Below are positions 34,221-42,157 of a stretch of DNA of 64,000 nt, piece by piece. This DNA comes from Streptomyces chumphonensis (lineage in GTDB: Bacteria > Actinomycetota > Actinomycetes > Streptomycetales > Streptomycetaceae), in NCBI RefSeq assembly GCF_014779715.1, contig NZ_JACXYU010000012.1:62001-126000 (forward strand), written 5' to 3'. Below the pieces are notes generated by a model. The model worked only from the letters and a program-made list of their open reading frames with translations, was not told where the DNA came from and ran no database searches. A program made the position numbers and the translations under genes. How positions within the stretch are numbered: the first letter of the stretch is position 1; each line of letters starts with the position of its first letter.

Positions 34221-35418
34221 TCACCATGGTGCCCTCCTCGATCTGGTAGTCCAGCGGCAGGCCGAGACCGCGCATGGCGGCGACCATGCCGGTGTTGGCC
34301 GACCGGGTCACGGCGTAGACGCTCTCGTACCCCGCCTCGACCGCCATCCGCACCAAACGGCCGAGCAGCTCGCCGCCGATCCCGCGGTGCTGCCAGTCGT
34401 CCTCGACGAGGAGGGCCACCTCGGCCTCGTCGCCGTCCCACAGCAGGTGTCCGAGCGCCACGAGCCGCCCGGAGGCCGTCTCCACCGCGAGGGTCCGACC
34501 GAAACGGGGCGACAGGAGGTGGGCCAGATAGCGGTCGGCGTCACGTACCGGTCCGTGGTAGCGCAGCCGCAGCGTGTCCTCCGAGCAGCGCTCGTGCATC
34601 GCCACCGCCGCCTCCAGGTCGCCGGTGTCGGCCCGGCGGACGGTGATGGCGTTGCCCTCGGGGAGGGTCAGGACGTCGCGGCGGCGCGGCACCCGCTGCC
34701 CGAGCCGCGCGTCGAGTTCCACCAGGGCCCGGGCACGCGCGAACTCGGTGGGGGTGAAGGGGAGCTGCGGTCGCTCCACCACGATGGCGCCGCCCGACGG
34801 GTCGGGCAGCCGCAGGACCGTCTCCTCCAGGACCCCTTCCGGCGGGACCGGTTCGCTCATCGGCTTCCCGCTCAGGGAGAGCGCCGGGACCGAGCGGATC
34901 GTGCAGCGGCCGAGCATCGCGCGCAGGGCCAGGGGGAGCTCGGCGGTGTCCAGCGCCGTGCGGGTGGCCACGGCCAGCACCCTGGTGGGCACGTCGACGA
35001 GTTCGTGGGCGTCCGCCCGCTCCAGCCAGGTGTCCCGTCCGCCGCCCGCCACCGCGAGGGCGAGGAGGCGGTTCTTCTCCAGCGCCGCCGGGGCACGGAG
35101 CATGAACTCGTCCACGGTCGCCGACTCGCCCAAGGGATGCGTCTGCAGAGCCAGGATGTCGACCTCGGCCTCGGCGAGCGCGGCGCACAGGGCCGCGAGC
35201 GCCCCGGGACGCTCGGGAACCGTCGTCCGCATCCGCCACAGCACCGGCGGGGGCGCGCTCGGACGCGCGTCTCCCTCCGCCGCCGCGGCGGTGCCCGTAT
35301 CCGGGCCCGCTCCGGGGGGCCGTACGCCCTGCCTTCGGCGGCGCGGCCACCACCCGGTGCGCCGGTGAGGCCCGCGCCAGGTGGCCGGGGCGGTGGGGAC
35401 GTTCGACGCTTCAGACAT
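34168..35418 (-). CDS. ACT-domain-containing GNAT acetyltransferase
   Basis: 416 aa from ATG 35418, after GAGG. A basic disordered N-terminus is followed by an ACT amino-acid-binding domain (about 60-130, MRTTVPERPGALAALC onward) and a C-terminal GNAT domain (about 245-400) whose acetyl-CoA loop is HRGIGGELLGRLV. This ACT-GNAT arrangement matches amino-acid-regulated protein lysine acetyltransferases of actinomycetes (AAPatA-type). Its last 53 bp are antisense to the end of the transsulfuration gene. Confidence 0.82.
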   Translation of the reverse strand: MSEASNVPTAPATWRGPHRRTGWWPRRRRQGVRPPGAGPDTGTAAAAEGDARPSAPPPVLWRMRTTVPERPGALAALCAALAEAEVDILALQTHPLGESATVDEFMLRAPAALEKNRLLALAVAGGGRDTWLERADAHELVDVPTRVLAVATRTALDTAELPLALRAMLGRCTIRSVPALSLSGKPMSEPVPPEGVLEETVLRLPDPSGGAIVVERPQLPFTPTEFARARALVELDARLGQRVPRRRDVLTLPEGNAITVRRADTGDLEAAVAMHERCSEDTLRLRYHGPVRDADRYLAHLLSPRFGRTLAVETASGRLVALGHLLWDGDEAEVALLVEDDWQHRGIGGELLGRLVRMAVEAGYESVYAVTRSANTGMVAAMRGLGLPLDYQIEEGTMVISAPLSPVAAPAGAEGR

Positions 35419-36132
35419 GCGGTCATCCTCGGGGACGGGTGTTGCCTCGTCACGAACGTTCTGTGACCGGTGGGTTAAGGATGGTTCTGTCGGTTTGGCA
35501 GTCATTTTCGTCATTTCAGCCGTTCCGGCGTGCGGGCTCCGGGTGGCCGGTCGGGCCACCCGCGCGGGTCGGCGGTCCGGCCGCCTCGGCGTTCCCACCA
35601 ACGCCCGGCGGCGTTCGTGCGTTCCGTGCGTGGCCGGTGCGGCCGGCCGTCCCGCTCCGCGGTCGAGCCGGGCCGCACGGCGGGGGTGCGCCCCACGGAT
35701 ATCCGACTCGTTGCCGAATCGTAATGCGCTCGGGGTGTGGAAGGAACAGCATCATCAGCCATGCAGTGGCCGATGATGACGCACTGTCAGTGATCGTGTA
35801 CGCGCGCAGCTCGGCGCGTGCCCGGGCCGGTGCGCCAGTGCCGGGCCCGTGAGGGGTCGAAGCGCTGGTCGGCCGCGCGTCGCGAGGGCCCGGAGCCGCC
35901 GGGGAATTCACCCCCCGGGCCCATCGGTGGATGCCACCCACGGGGCACCGGTGACCGCCGAACGGCCCAATCCGCCACGTTCACGGGCTCCCTGCGATAT
36001 GCCGATTGCTCATTTCGAGTGAATATGCGGCCTGCTGCCTGTCCGGAACCGGACGTAGCGCGAGGCAGCCGTGACGCTCGGCGGTGGGCCGAGGGCTCAC
36101 GGCCTGCCTCCCCCTACCGAAGGAGAACTCTC
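35419..36132. other. Long intergenic region upstream of the chaplin gene
   Basis: About 710 bp without a convincing gene; codon bias is absent in the frames open here. It contains an imperfect inverted repeat at 35449-35467 around GAACGTTC near the ACT-GNAT gene. An AT-richer patch at 35990-36030 probably holds the chaplin promoter. A GTCCGG-AA-CCGGAC palindrome lies at 36041-36054. Long regulatory regions are usual for developmentally controlled genes. Confidence 0.5.
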
Positions 36133-36372
36133 ATGCGACGCATGGCGAAGACCGCGGCACTGCTCGCGGCGGCCACCGCCGTCATCCTCGCCGGCGCGGG
36201 CACCGCCTCCGCCGACGCCGATGCCCAGGGTGCCGCCATCGGCTCCCCGGGCGTCCTGTCGGGCAACGTCGTCCAGGTCCCGATCCACGTACCGGTCAAC
36301 GTCTGCGGCAACAGCGTCGGTGTCATCGCGGCCCTCAACGGGACCGCCGGCAACGTCTGCGTCAACGACTGA
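36133..36372 (+). CDS. chpE: Short chaplin, ChpE-like
   Basis: 79 aa from ATG 36133 after AAGGAGAA. A signal peptide (1-27, ending ASA) is followed by one chaplin domain: SPGVLSGNVVQVPIHVPVN, then a conserved Cys pair in NVCGNSVGVI and GNVCVND. Chaplins assemble into amyloid fibrils that make aerial hyphae and spores hydrophobic. The absence of a sorting signal places it among the short secreted chaplins. SPGVLSGN is characteristic of ChpE-type members. The gene stands alone, with a strong hairpin after it. Confidence 0.9.
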   Translation: MRRMAKTAALLAAATAVILAGAGTASADADAQGAAIGSPGVLSGNVVQVPIHVPVNVCGNSVGVIAALNGTAGNVCVND

Positions 36373-36386
36373 GTCCTGCGGCGACC

Positions 36387-36430
36387 CGGCGCCGGGGCTC
36401 CCCGCCACCGTCGGGGGAGTGCCGGCGCCG
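36387..36430. terminator. Terminator between chaplin and SDR genes
   Basis: Long imperfect hairpin: 36387-36403 pairs with 36414-36430, with one mismatch and one G-U pair. It is placed between the chaplin stop (36372) and the convergent SDR stop (36448), so it can serve both strands. Confidence 0.7.
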
Positions 36431-36447
36431 CGCCCGGTCGCCCCTCC

Positions 36448-37197
36448 TCACAGGCCGCCGGCGACCCGCAGTACGGCTCCCGTGGTGTAGGAAGCCTCGG
36501 ACGACAGCAGCCAGGCGACCGCTCCGGCGACCTCCTCGGGCTCCCCGGGGCGGCGCATGGGCACCCGCTCGGGATGCCGCCACGGCCGCCCAGGGTCGCC
36601 CATGGCCGCGTGGATGTCGGTCGTGATCATCCCCGGCTGCACCGCGTTGACGCGGACCCCCTCCTCGGCCAGTTCCTTCGACAGGCCCACCGTCAGGGCG
36701 TCGAGTGCGGCCTTGCTCGCCGCGTAGTGCACGTACTCGCCCGGGCCGCCCAGCGTCGCCGCAGCCGAGGAGACGTTGACGACGGCGCCGCCCCGGCCAC
36801 CGTGCCGCCGCGACATGGCCAGGACCGCACGCCGGGCGCAGTACAGGGCTCCGAGCACGTTGACGTCGATGACGCGGCGCATGTCGGCGGTGGAGGTCTC
36901 GGTGAGGCGCCCCAGGGGTCCGGTGACACCGGCGTTGTTGACCAGACCCGTCACGGGCCCCAGTTCCCGGGTCACCGTGTCGAAGAAGGCGTCGACCTGC
37001 GTCTCGTCGCTGGTGTCCACCCGTACCGCCACGGCCCGCGCGCCGCTTGCCCGGACCCCGGCCACCGTCCGCTCGGCGGCCTCCCGGTCCCGCACGTAGC
37101 CGACGCCGACATCGTGGCCGTCGGCGGCCAGCCTTCGTGCGACCGAGGCCCCGATTCCCCGGCTGCCGCCGGTGACCACGGTGACCCGTCGCGCCAT
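36448..37197 (-). CDS. SDR family oxidoreductase
   Basis: 249 aa from ATG 37197. Classical SDR: TGGSRGIG near residues 9-16, NNAG, SSAAATLGGPGEYVHYAASKAA with catalytic Ser, Tyr and Lys. It resembles sugar or ketoacyl reductases. The leader upstream contains four imperfect GC-rich repeats. It converges on the chaplin gene and diverges from the GntR regulator. Substrate unknown; adjacent amino-sugar-type regulators might control it (weak inference). Confidence 0.85.
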   Translation of the reverse strand: MARRVTVVTGGSRGIGASVARRLAADGHDVGVGYVRDREAAERTVAGVRASGARAVAVRVDTSDETQVDAFFDTVTRELGPVTGLVNNAGVTGPLGRLTETSTADMRRVIDVNVLGALYCARRAVLAMSRRHGGRGGAVVNVSSAAATLGGPGEYVHYAASKAALDALTVGLSKELAEEGVRVNAVQPGMITTDIHAAMGDPGRPWRHPERVPMRRPGEPEEVAGAVAWLLSSEASYTTGAVLRVAGGL

Positions 37198-37202
37198 GTC
37201 TC

Positions 37203-37283
37203 GGCCCTTCCCGGCCCGACCCACGGGCCTTCTCCCGGCCCGTGGGGCCATTCCCAGCCCCTGGGGCCCTTCCCGGCCCGTGG
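37203..37283 (-). repeat. Four imperfect tandem repeats in the SDR leader
   Basis: Units begin at 37203, 37226, 37246 and 37265 with lengths 23, 20, 19 and 19 bp. On the minus strand each approximates CCACGGGCCGGGAAGGGCC. The array ends 5 bp before ATG 37197 and could fold into alternative hairpins around the ribosome-binding site. Confidence 0.7.
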
Positions 37284-37348
37284 GCCGCGGCAATCGCCGA
37301 CCGGTGACGCTACCCCACCCCGGCGCCCCGCGGGCACGGAGGGCCGGG

Positions 37349-37364
37349 ATTGGTCTTGACCAAG
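37349..37364. promoter_or_regulatory. dre-like operator of the GntR gene
   Basis: ATTGGTCTTGACCAAG contains a TTGGTC-TT-GACCAA palindrome and matches the DasR-type TGGTCTAGACCA core with a single core mismatch (T for A). It overlaps the -35 box of the adjacent promoter, an ideal repression position. Confidence 0.75.
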
Positions 37365-37384
37365 GCGGAGCGCGGCCGTAGTGT
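37356..37384 (+). promoter_or_regulatory. Promoter of the GntR gene
   Basis: TTGACC (37356-37361) and TAGTGT (37379-37384) are spaced by exactly 17 nt, a good HrdB-type vegetative promoter. Transcription should begin near 37391, leaving a leader of about 70 nt that is unusually AT-rich (37400-37435) before GGAGG and GTG 37462. Confidence 0.7.
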
Positions 37385-37461
37385 CACCAGGCATACGCAA
37401 CAAGCTTTAATAAATAACCGCGTGAAAATCCCATGGGGACACGGCGATTGCGGAGGCAAGG

Positions 37462-38193
37462 GTGGGGACCACACAGGTGGACACGGTGCCGGAGCCGAAG
37501 TACTGGCACCTCAAGACAGTGCTGTCCGAAGCCCTCGACACCGAGTTCGCCGTCGGGCAGGTGCTGCCCAACGAGCGGGACCTGGCCGCCCGCTACGGAG
37601 TCGCCAGGGCCACCCTCCGGCAGGCCCTCGAACAGCTTGAGCTGGAAGGGCGGCTGCAGCGCCGGCGCGGCGTGGGCACCACCGTCGCGCCTCCGCGCAT
37701 GGGGGTGGACGTCGCCACCGATCCCGGCGGCTGGCCGGGTACGGCCGAGGACGCCTGGCGGGTCGAGGACTGCTCCCTCGCGGCGCCGCCCGCCGCCGTC
37801 GCCCGGCTGCTGGCCGACCATCCGCCGGGCCCCTGCCATGTGCTGCGACGCGTCCGCAGCGAGCGCGGACAGCATGTGGCGACCGAGGTCCTCTACGTGC
37901 CGGGAGGCGTCACCGGAGAGGTGCCGGGCTCGGGCCCGGCCCGGGGCGGCGCCGTGCTGAGCGCCCTGCACCGGCTGGAACTCGACGGGCAGGACCGCTC
38001 GGTCGAGCTCGGCGCCGCGCGCGCGGACGACGCGCGCCGACTGGACCGGCTGCCCGGCTCCCCGGTGCTGGTCGTCACCACCCGCTATGTGGCCGGGGGG
38101 ACGACGGTGGCCGTGGCGGTCGCCACGTACCGGGCCGACACCTGCCGCCTCACCTTCGGCGGCCTCCTGGATGCCGACCTGCTGGCCGGCTGA
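37462..38193 (+). CDS. GntR-family regulator (HutC/DasR-like, UTRA domain)
   Basis: 243 aa from GTG 37462 with GGAGG at 37452-37456. The N-terminal winged helix (PNERDLAARYGVARATLRQALEQ, about 28-70, then GRLQRRRGVGTTVA) closely follows the DasR type. The C-terminal UTRA-type ligand domain (about 90-240) is more diverged. The gene carries a DasR-like palindrome on its own -35 box, pointing to autorepression. It is a DasR paralogue candidate; effector unknown, possibly a sugar phosphate. Confidence 0.85.
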   Translation: MGTTQVDTVPEPKYWHLKTVLSEALDTEFAVGQVLPNERDLAARYGVARATLRQALEQLELEGRLQRRRGVGTTVAPPRMGVDVATDPGGWPGTAEDAWRVEDCSLAAPPAAVARLLADHPPGPCHVLRRVRSERGQHVATEVLYVPGGVTGEVPGSGPARGGAVLSALHRLELDGQDRSVELGAARADDARRLDRLPGSPVLVVTTRYVAGGTTVAVAVATYRADTCRLTFGGLLDADLLAG

Positions 38194-38225
38194 CCGCGCG
38201 TCACCCCCGGGAGCGCCCCCGGCCC

Positions 38226-38248
38226 CGGGCCCGGAAGTGCCGGGCCCG
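38226..38248. terminator. Hairpin between GntR and ROK genes
   Basis: A 9-bp perfect stem (38226-38234 with 38240-38248) and 5-nt loop lie between convergent stops at 38193 and 38252. Confidence 0.6.
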
Positions 38249-38251
38249 ACC

Positions 38252-39400
38252 TCACGCCGAAGCGGCCTCCACGGAGAACAACTGCTCCTCCACGTGGTTC
38301 AGCGCCACGCGCAACGCACCGGTGGACACCGCCGCTTCTCCGAGGACGGACAGCTCCACGCGCGGCGGGCGCAGGCAGTAGCGCTCCAGTTCCTTGCGCA
38401 GCGGCACCAGGACGCCGTCCAGCCCGGCCGCCCACCCGCCGATCACCACCAGTTCCGGATCGAGGGCCAGCACAAGCGCCGCCACGTCGTGCACGAGCCG
38501 CCTGATGTAGCGTTCCACGGCGAGCCGGGCCCGCTCGTCGCCGCTGCCCGCCGCACGGAAGACGCGGGCCACCGCCGCCTCGTCCAGCGGATGCAGCGGC
38601 TCGCCGGTCGTCGACAGGAGCCGTTCGGGGGAGTCCTCGCGGCCGAGGAGGTGCAGTGCGCCGATCTCACCGGCCGCCCCTCCGAACCCCCGGTGCAGCC
38701 GACCGCCGATCAGCGAACCGGCGCCCGGACTGAGCCCGGCCAGCACCATGACCACGTCCTCGCAGCCCCGCGCCGCACCCTGCCAGCGCTCGGCGAGCAC
38801 CGCCGCGTTGGCGTCGTTCTCCACGATCACCGGGCAGCGGAACGACCTTCGGAGCCGCTCGCCCAGCGGCAGCCCGGTCCACCCCGGCAGGGCCGAGCAC
38901 AGCCGCAGGCTGCCGTCCCCGCTGACGATGCCCGGCGTCCCCACGCCGACGCAGCGCAGGGTGGAGCGGGCCACCTCGCTGCGGCGCAGCAGGTCCGAGA
39001 CGGCGGCCCGGACACGTTCGAGCCGTTCACCGGCGGACGCGTCCCCGGTGGTGGGCCGCTCCGCCGTGCCCACCGGACGTCCGGTCAGGTCGGACAGCAC
39101 GGCGGAGACGCGGTGCGCCCCGATCTCGATGCCCAGCAGGTGGCCGGCCTCCGCGCGGAAGCGGAAGCGCCGGGCCGGCCTGCCCTGCCGCCGGGTGGCC
39201 GACACGCCGGCCGCCTCGGTGACCAGGCCGGCACCGACGAGGCCGTCGACGACCCCCTCGACCGTGGGGCGGGACAGCCCCGTCGCGCCGACCAGGTCGG
39301 TCAGGGTCGGTGACTCCTGCGCACCCCGCAGCGCCCGCAGCACGACAGCGGAGTTGATCCTGCGCAGCAGGGACGGATCCCCACCGGTGAGCCTCCCCAC
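38252..39400 (-). CDS. ROK-family transcriptional regulator
   Basis: 382 aa from GTG 39400, with GGAGGCGG upstream. An N-terminal winged helix (about 15-75, LTDLVGATGLSRPTVEGVVDGLV) is fused to a ROK sugar-kinase-like domain: GIEIGAHRVSAVLSDLTG, VENDANAAVLAERW and GAAGEIGALHLLG. The usual CxCGxxGC zinc cluster is not seen, replaced by a region around HLLGREDSPERLL. ROK regulators sense sugars. Convergent with the GntR gene, suggesting a small sugar-signalling pair (inference). Confidence 0.87.
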   Translation of the reverse strand: MGRLTGGDPSLLRRINSAVVLRALRGAQESPTLTDLVGATGLSRPTVEGVVDGLVGAGLVTEAAGVSATRRQGRPARRFRFRAEAGHLLGIEIGAHRVSAVLSDLTGRPVGTAERPTTGDASAGERLERVRAAVSDLLRRSEVARSTLRCVGVGTPGIVSGDGSLRLCSALPGWTGLPLGERLRRSFRCPVIVENDANAAVLAERWQGAARGCEDVVMVLAGLSPGAGSLIGGRLHRGFGGAAGEIGALHLLGREDSPERLLSTTGEPLHPLDEAAVARVFRAAGSGDERARLAVERYIRRLVHDVAALVLALDPELVVIGGWAAGLDGVLVPLRKELERYCLRPPRVELSVLGEAAVSTGALRVALNHVEEQLFSVEAASA

Positions 39401-39495
39401 AGTCCGCCTCCCAGCGCCGAGTCCGTGGCCCGGATGCTATCCGTTGCCGCAGCTCACGGCGACCGGGATCGGCGTGGGACGGTCCCGGTCGGCGG

Positions 39496-39786
39496 TCAGG
39501 GACGACGGACGAGCCGCCCGGCCACGAGATGACCGAGGAAGAGGTAGACCACGGCGGCCAGTCCGTAGCCGCAGACGACGCGGGCCCATTCCGCGTCGAA
39601 GGTGAACAGGTCGTGGGACCAGCCCGCGAGCCACTGGGCCGCGTGCTGCACGAAGTTGACCAGGTCGTTGGCCCGGTTGGCTTCGAGCAGGTACATCAGG
39701 ATCCACAGGCCCAGCACGAAGGCGAAAAGGTCCGCCACCAGTGCGATGATCCGTGCGGCGCTCAGGTACGTTCGTCGTGTGGACAT
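39496..39786 (-). CDS. Small membrane protein
   Basis: 96 aa from ATG 39786. Two hydrophobic segments (about 10-34 and 68-88) flank an amphipathic stretch with QHAAQWLAGWSHDLFTFD, and the protein ends in Arg residues. It resembles hypothetical inner-membrane proteins of Streptomyces. There are no catalytic motifs. It lies 52 bp downstream of purB on the same strand, so it may be the last gene of that transcript. Confidence 0.75.
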   Translation of the reverse strand: MSTRRTYLSAARIIALVADLFAFVLGLWILMYLLEANRANDLVNFVQHAAQWLAGWSHDLFTFDAEWARVVCGYGLAAVVYLFLGHLVAGRLVRRP

Positions 39787-39838
39787 GACAGCCTGCTTGC
39801 CGCTCGCGGGCGGCTGAAACCCGCCGGTTCCCCGGCTT

Positions 39839-41269
39839 TCAGAGGATGGCACCCGGCGTGTAGGCGGCGGCCTCCGGGTGGGCCCGGGTGACCTCCTCGA
39901 CGCGCGCGACGACGGCCGCGACCTGCTCACCGGCCGCACCCGTGAACGCCAGCCGGTCCGCCATCAGCTCCGTGAGGCCCGCCCGGTCCAGCGGAATGCG
40001 GGCGTCGTCGGCGAGCCGGTCCAGCAGCTCGTTGCGCTCTCCACCGGCCCGCAGCGCCAGGGCCGACGCCACGGCGTGCTCCTTGATCGCCTCGTGCGCC
40101 GTCTCCCGGCCCACCCCGGCCCGCACGGCCGCCATGAGCACCTTGGTCGTGGCCAGGAAGGGCAGGTACCGGTCCAGCTCCCGCGCCACGACGGCGGGGA
40201 AGGCGCCGAACTCGTCGAGCACGGTCAGGAACGTCTCCAGCATCCCGTCGAGGGCGAAGAAGGCGTCCGGCAGCGCGACCCGCCGCACCACCGAGCAGGA
40301 CACGTCACCCTCGTTCCACTGGTCACCGGCCAGCTCACCGGCCATGGAGGCGTAACCGCGCAGGACGACCGCCAGGCCGTTCACGCGCTCGCACGAGCGC
40401 GTGTTCATCTTGTGCGGCATCGCGGAGGAGCCGACCTGGCCCTCCTTGAAGCCCTCCGTCACCAGTTCCTGGCCCGCCATCAGCCGGATCGTCTTCGCCA
40501 GCGAGGACGGTGCCGAGGCGAGCTGCACCAGCGCGCTGACGACGTCGTAGTCCAGCGAGCGGGGATAGACCTGCCCGACCGAGGTGAGGCCGCGCGCGAA
40601 GCCGAGGTGGGCCGCGACGCGCTCCTCCAGCTCCGACAGCTTCGCCGCGTCCCCGCCCAGCAGATCCAGCATGTCCTGCGACGTGCCGACGGGCCCCTTG
40701 ACGCCGCGCAGGGGGTAGCGCCCCAGCAGGTCCTCCAGCCGGGCGAAGGCGACGAGCAGCTCGTCGGCCGCCGACGCGAACCGCTTGCCGAGCGTGGTGG
40801 CCTGCGCCGCCACGTTGTGCGAACGCCCGGTCACCACCAGCGCCGCGTGCTCGCCGGCGAGCGTACCCAGCCGGGCCAGGAGCGCCACCGTGCGGTCGCG
40901 GACCAGCTCCAGCGACAACCGGATCTGGAGCTGCTCGACGTTCTCCGTGAGGTCGCGCGAGGTCATGCCCTTGTGCACCTGCTCGTGACCGGCCAGCGCG
41001 TTGAACTCCTCGATCCGCGCCTTCACGTCGTGCCGGGTCACCTGCTCGCGGCGGGCGATCGAGGCGAGGTCGACGTTCTCCAGGACCCGCTCGTAGTCCT
41101 CGGGGGCGCCGTCCGGGACGTCGATGCCCAGGTCCTTCTGGGCCCGCAGCACCGCCAGCCACAGGCGGCGCTCCAAGGTCACCTTGTACTCCGGGGACCA
41201 CAGGACGGCCAGCTCGGCGGAGGCGTAGCGGCCTGCGAGGACGTTCGGGATGCGCGGCTTGTCAGTCAC
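39839..41269 (-). CDS. purB: Adenylosuccinate lyase
   Basis: 476 aa from GTG 41269. Fumarase/aspartase superfamily enzyme acting twice in purine synthesis, on SAICAR and adenylosuccinate, each time releasing fumarate. The family signature is SSAMPHKMNT; the conserved HEQVHKGMTSRDLTEN and GRSHNVAAQATTLGKR regions supply the catalytic histidines. Length is typical. It follows an SGNH hydrolase gene by 11 bp, giving a tight operon. Confidence 0.95.
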   Translation of the reverse strand: MTDKPRIPNVLAGRYASAELAVLWSPEYKVTLERRLWLAVLRAQKDLGIDVPDGAPEDYERVLENVDLASIARREQVTRHDVKARIEEFNALAGHEQVHKGMTSRDLTENVEQLQIRLSLELVRDRTVALLARLGTLAGEHAALVVTGRSHNVAAQATTLGKRFASAADELLVAFARLEDLLGRYPLRGVKGPVGTSQDMLDLLGGDAAKLSELEERVAAHLGFARGLTSVGQVYPRSLDYDVVSALVQLASAPSSLAKTIRLMAGQELVTEGFKEGQVGSSAMPHKMNTRSCERVNGLAVVLRGYASMAGELAGDQWNEGDVSCSVVRRVALPDAFFALDGMLETFLTVLDEFGAFPAVVARELDRYLPFLATTKVLMAAVRAGVGRETAHEAIKEHAVASALALRAGGERNELLDRLADDARIPLDRAGLTELMADRLAFTGAAGEQVAAVVARVEEVTRAHPEAAAYTPGAIL

Positions 41270-41280
41270 GCTGCCGGATT

Positions 41281-42063
41281 CTACGGGGTGTCCTCGCAGG
41301 CCAGCGGCGCCAGGTCGGGACGTTTGGGCAGGAGGCCGTCGCCGGAGGACCGGCCGGTCAGCCGCCGCCCGATCCAGGGAGCGAGGTGCCGGCGCGCGAA
41401 CCGGAGGTCGGCCCGGCGCCGCACGAGCCACCCCGGCGGCACCGCGCTCGGCAGGGGGGCGTCCCAGTCGTCCTCGGCCGGGTGGCCCAGCCGCTGCCAG
41501 ACGGCCTCCGCCACCCGGTGGTGGCCCTGCGCCGTCAGGTGCAGGCGGTCGTCCGCCCACAGCCGCGGATCGCTGAGCGTCCGCGCCCCGTACAGATCCA
41601 CGACGAGCGCGCCGTGCCGGGAGCCGAGCTGGTCGACGAAGGAGAAGAGCTCCTCCATCCGGGCCCGGTAGCGTTCCAGCACCGGACCCTGCCGTCCGGG
41701 GCTGCGCATGAGGACCAGCTGCTTGCAGGCGGGCGCGAGCCGCTCGACGGACTCCTCCAGCAGCCCGCACACCCGTCCCATGTCACAGGACGGCCGCAGC
41801 ACGTCGTTGAGCCCGCCCACCAGGGTGATCAGGTCGGCCTCCATCGCGGCGGCGAGCGGCACCTGCTCCGCGGCGATCTGGCCGATCAGCTTGCCCCGCA
41901 CGGCGAGGTTGGCGTACCTGAACCCGTCGGTGCGCGCGGCGAGCCGGTCGGCCAGCCGGTCCGCCCAGCCCCGGTAGACGCCCCCGGGCCCCTGGTCCGA
42001 CATGCCCTCGGTGAACGAGTCGCCCAGGGCGACGAAGCTGCTGATCTGCGGTGCGGTCTCCAT
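41281..42063 (-). CDS. SGNH/GDSL-family hydrolase
   Basis: 260 aa from ATG 42063. All SGNH blocks are visible: block I FVALGDSFTEG with the nucleophilic Ser, Gly in block II (LAVRGKLI), GGLNDVL (block III) and DRLHLTAQGHHRVA (block V Asp-x-x-His). No signal peptide, so probably cytoplasmic. Esterase or lipase-like activity; substrate unknown. It is immediately upstream of purB, an association common in Streptomyces. Confidence 0.9.
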   Translation of the reverse strand: METAPQISSFVALGDSFTEGMSDQGPGGVYRGWADRLADRLAARTDGFRYANLAVRGKLIGQIAAEQVPLAAAMEADLITLVGGLNDVLRPSCDMGRVCGLLEESVERLAPACKQLVLMRSPGRQGPVLERYRARMEELFSFVDQLGSRHGALVVDLYGARTLSDPRLWADDRLHLTAQGHHRVAEAVWQRLGHPAEDDWDAPLPSAVPPGWLVRRRADLRFARRHLAPWIGRRLTGRSSGDGLLPKRPDLAPLACEDTP

Positions 42064-42157
42064 GGCGGCGCCATCGTACCGAGCGCCCGGTCCCCGCCCG
42101 CGCGCACCCGCCCGGCCCCTTGTCCGCCGGCGCTGGGCCCGCCGGCGCTGGGCACGG

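Noticed and set aside
35439..35852. Open frame in the gap before the chaplin gene
   Set aside because: No ribosome-binding site, no domain or signal, and codon use unlike the neighbours.
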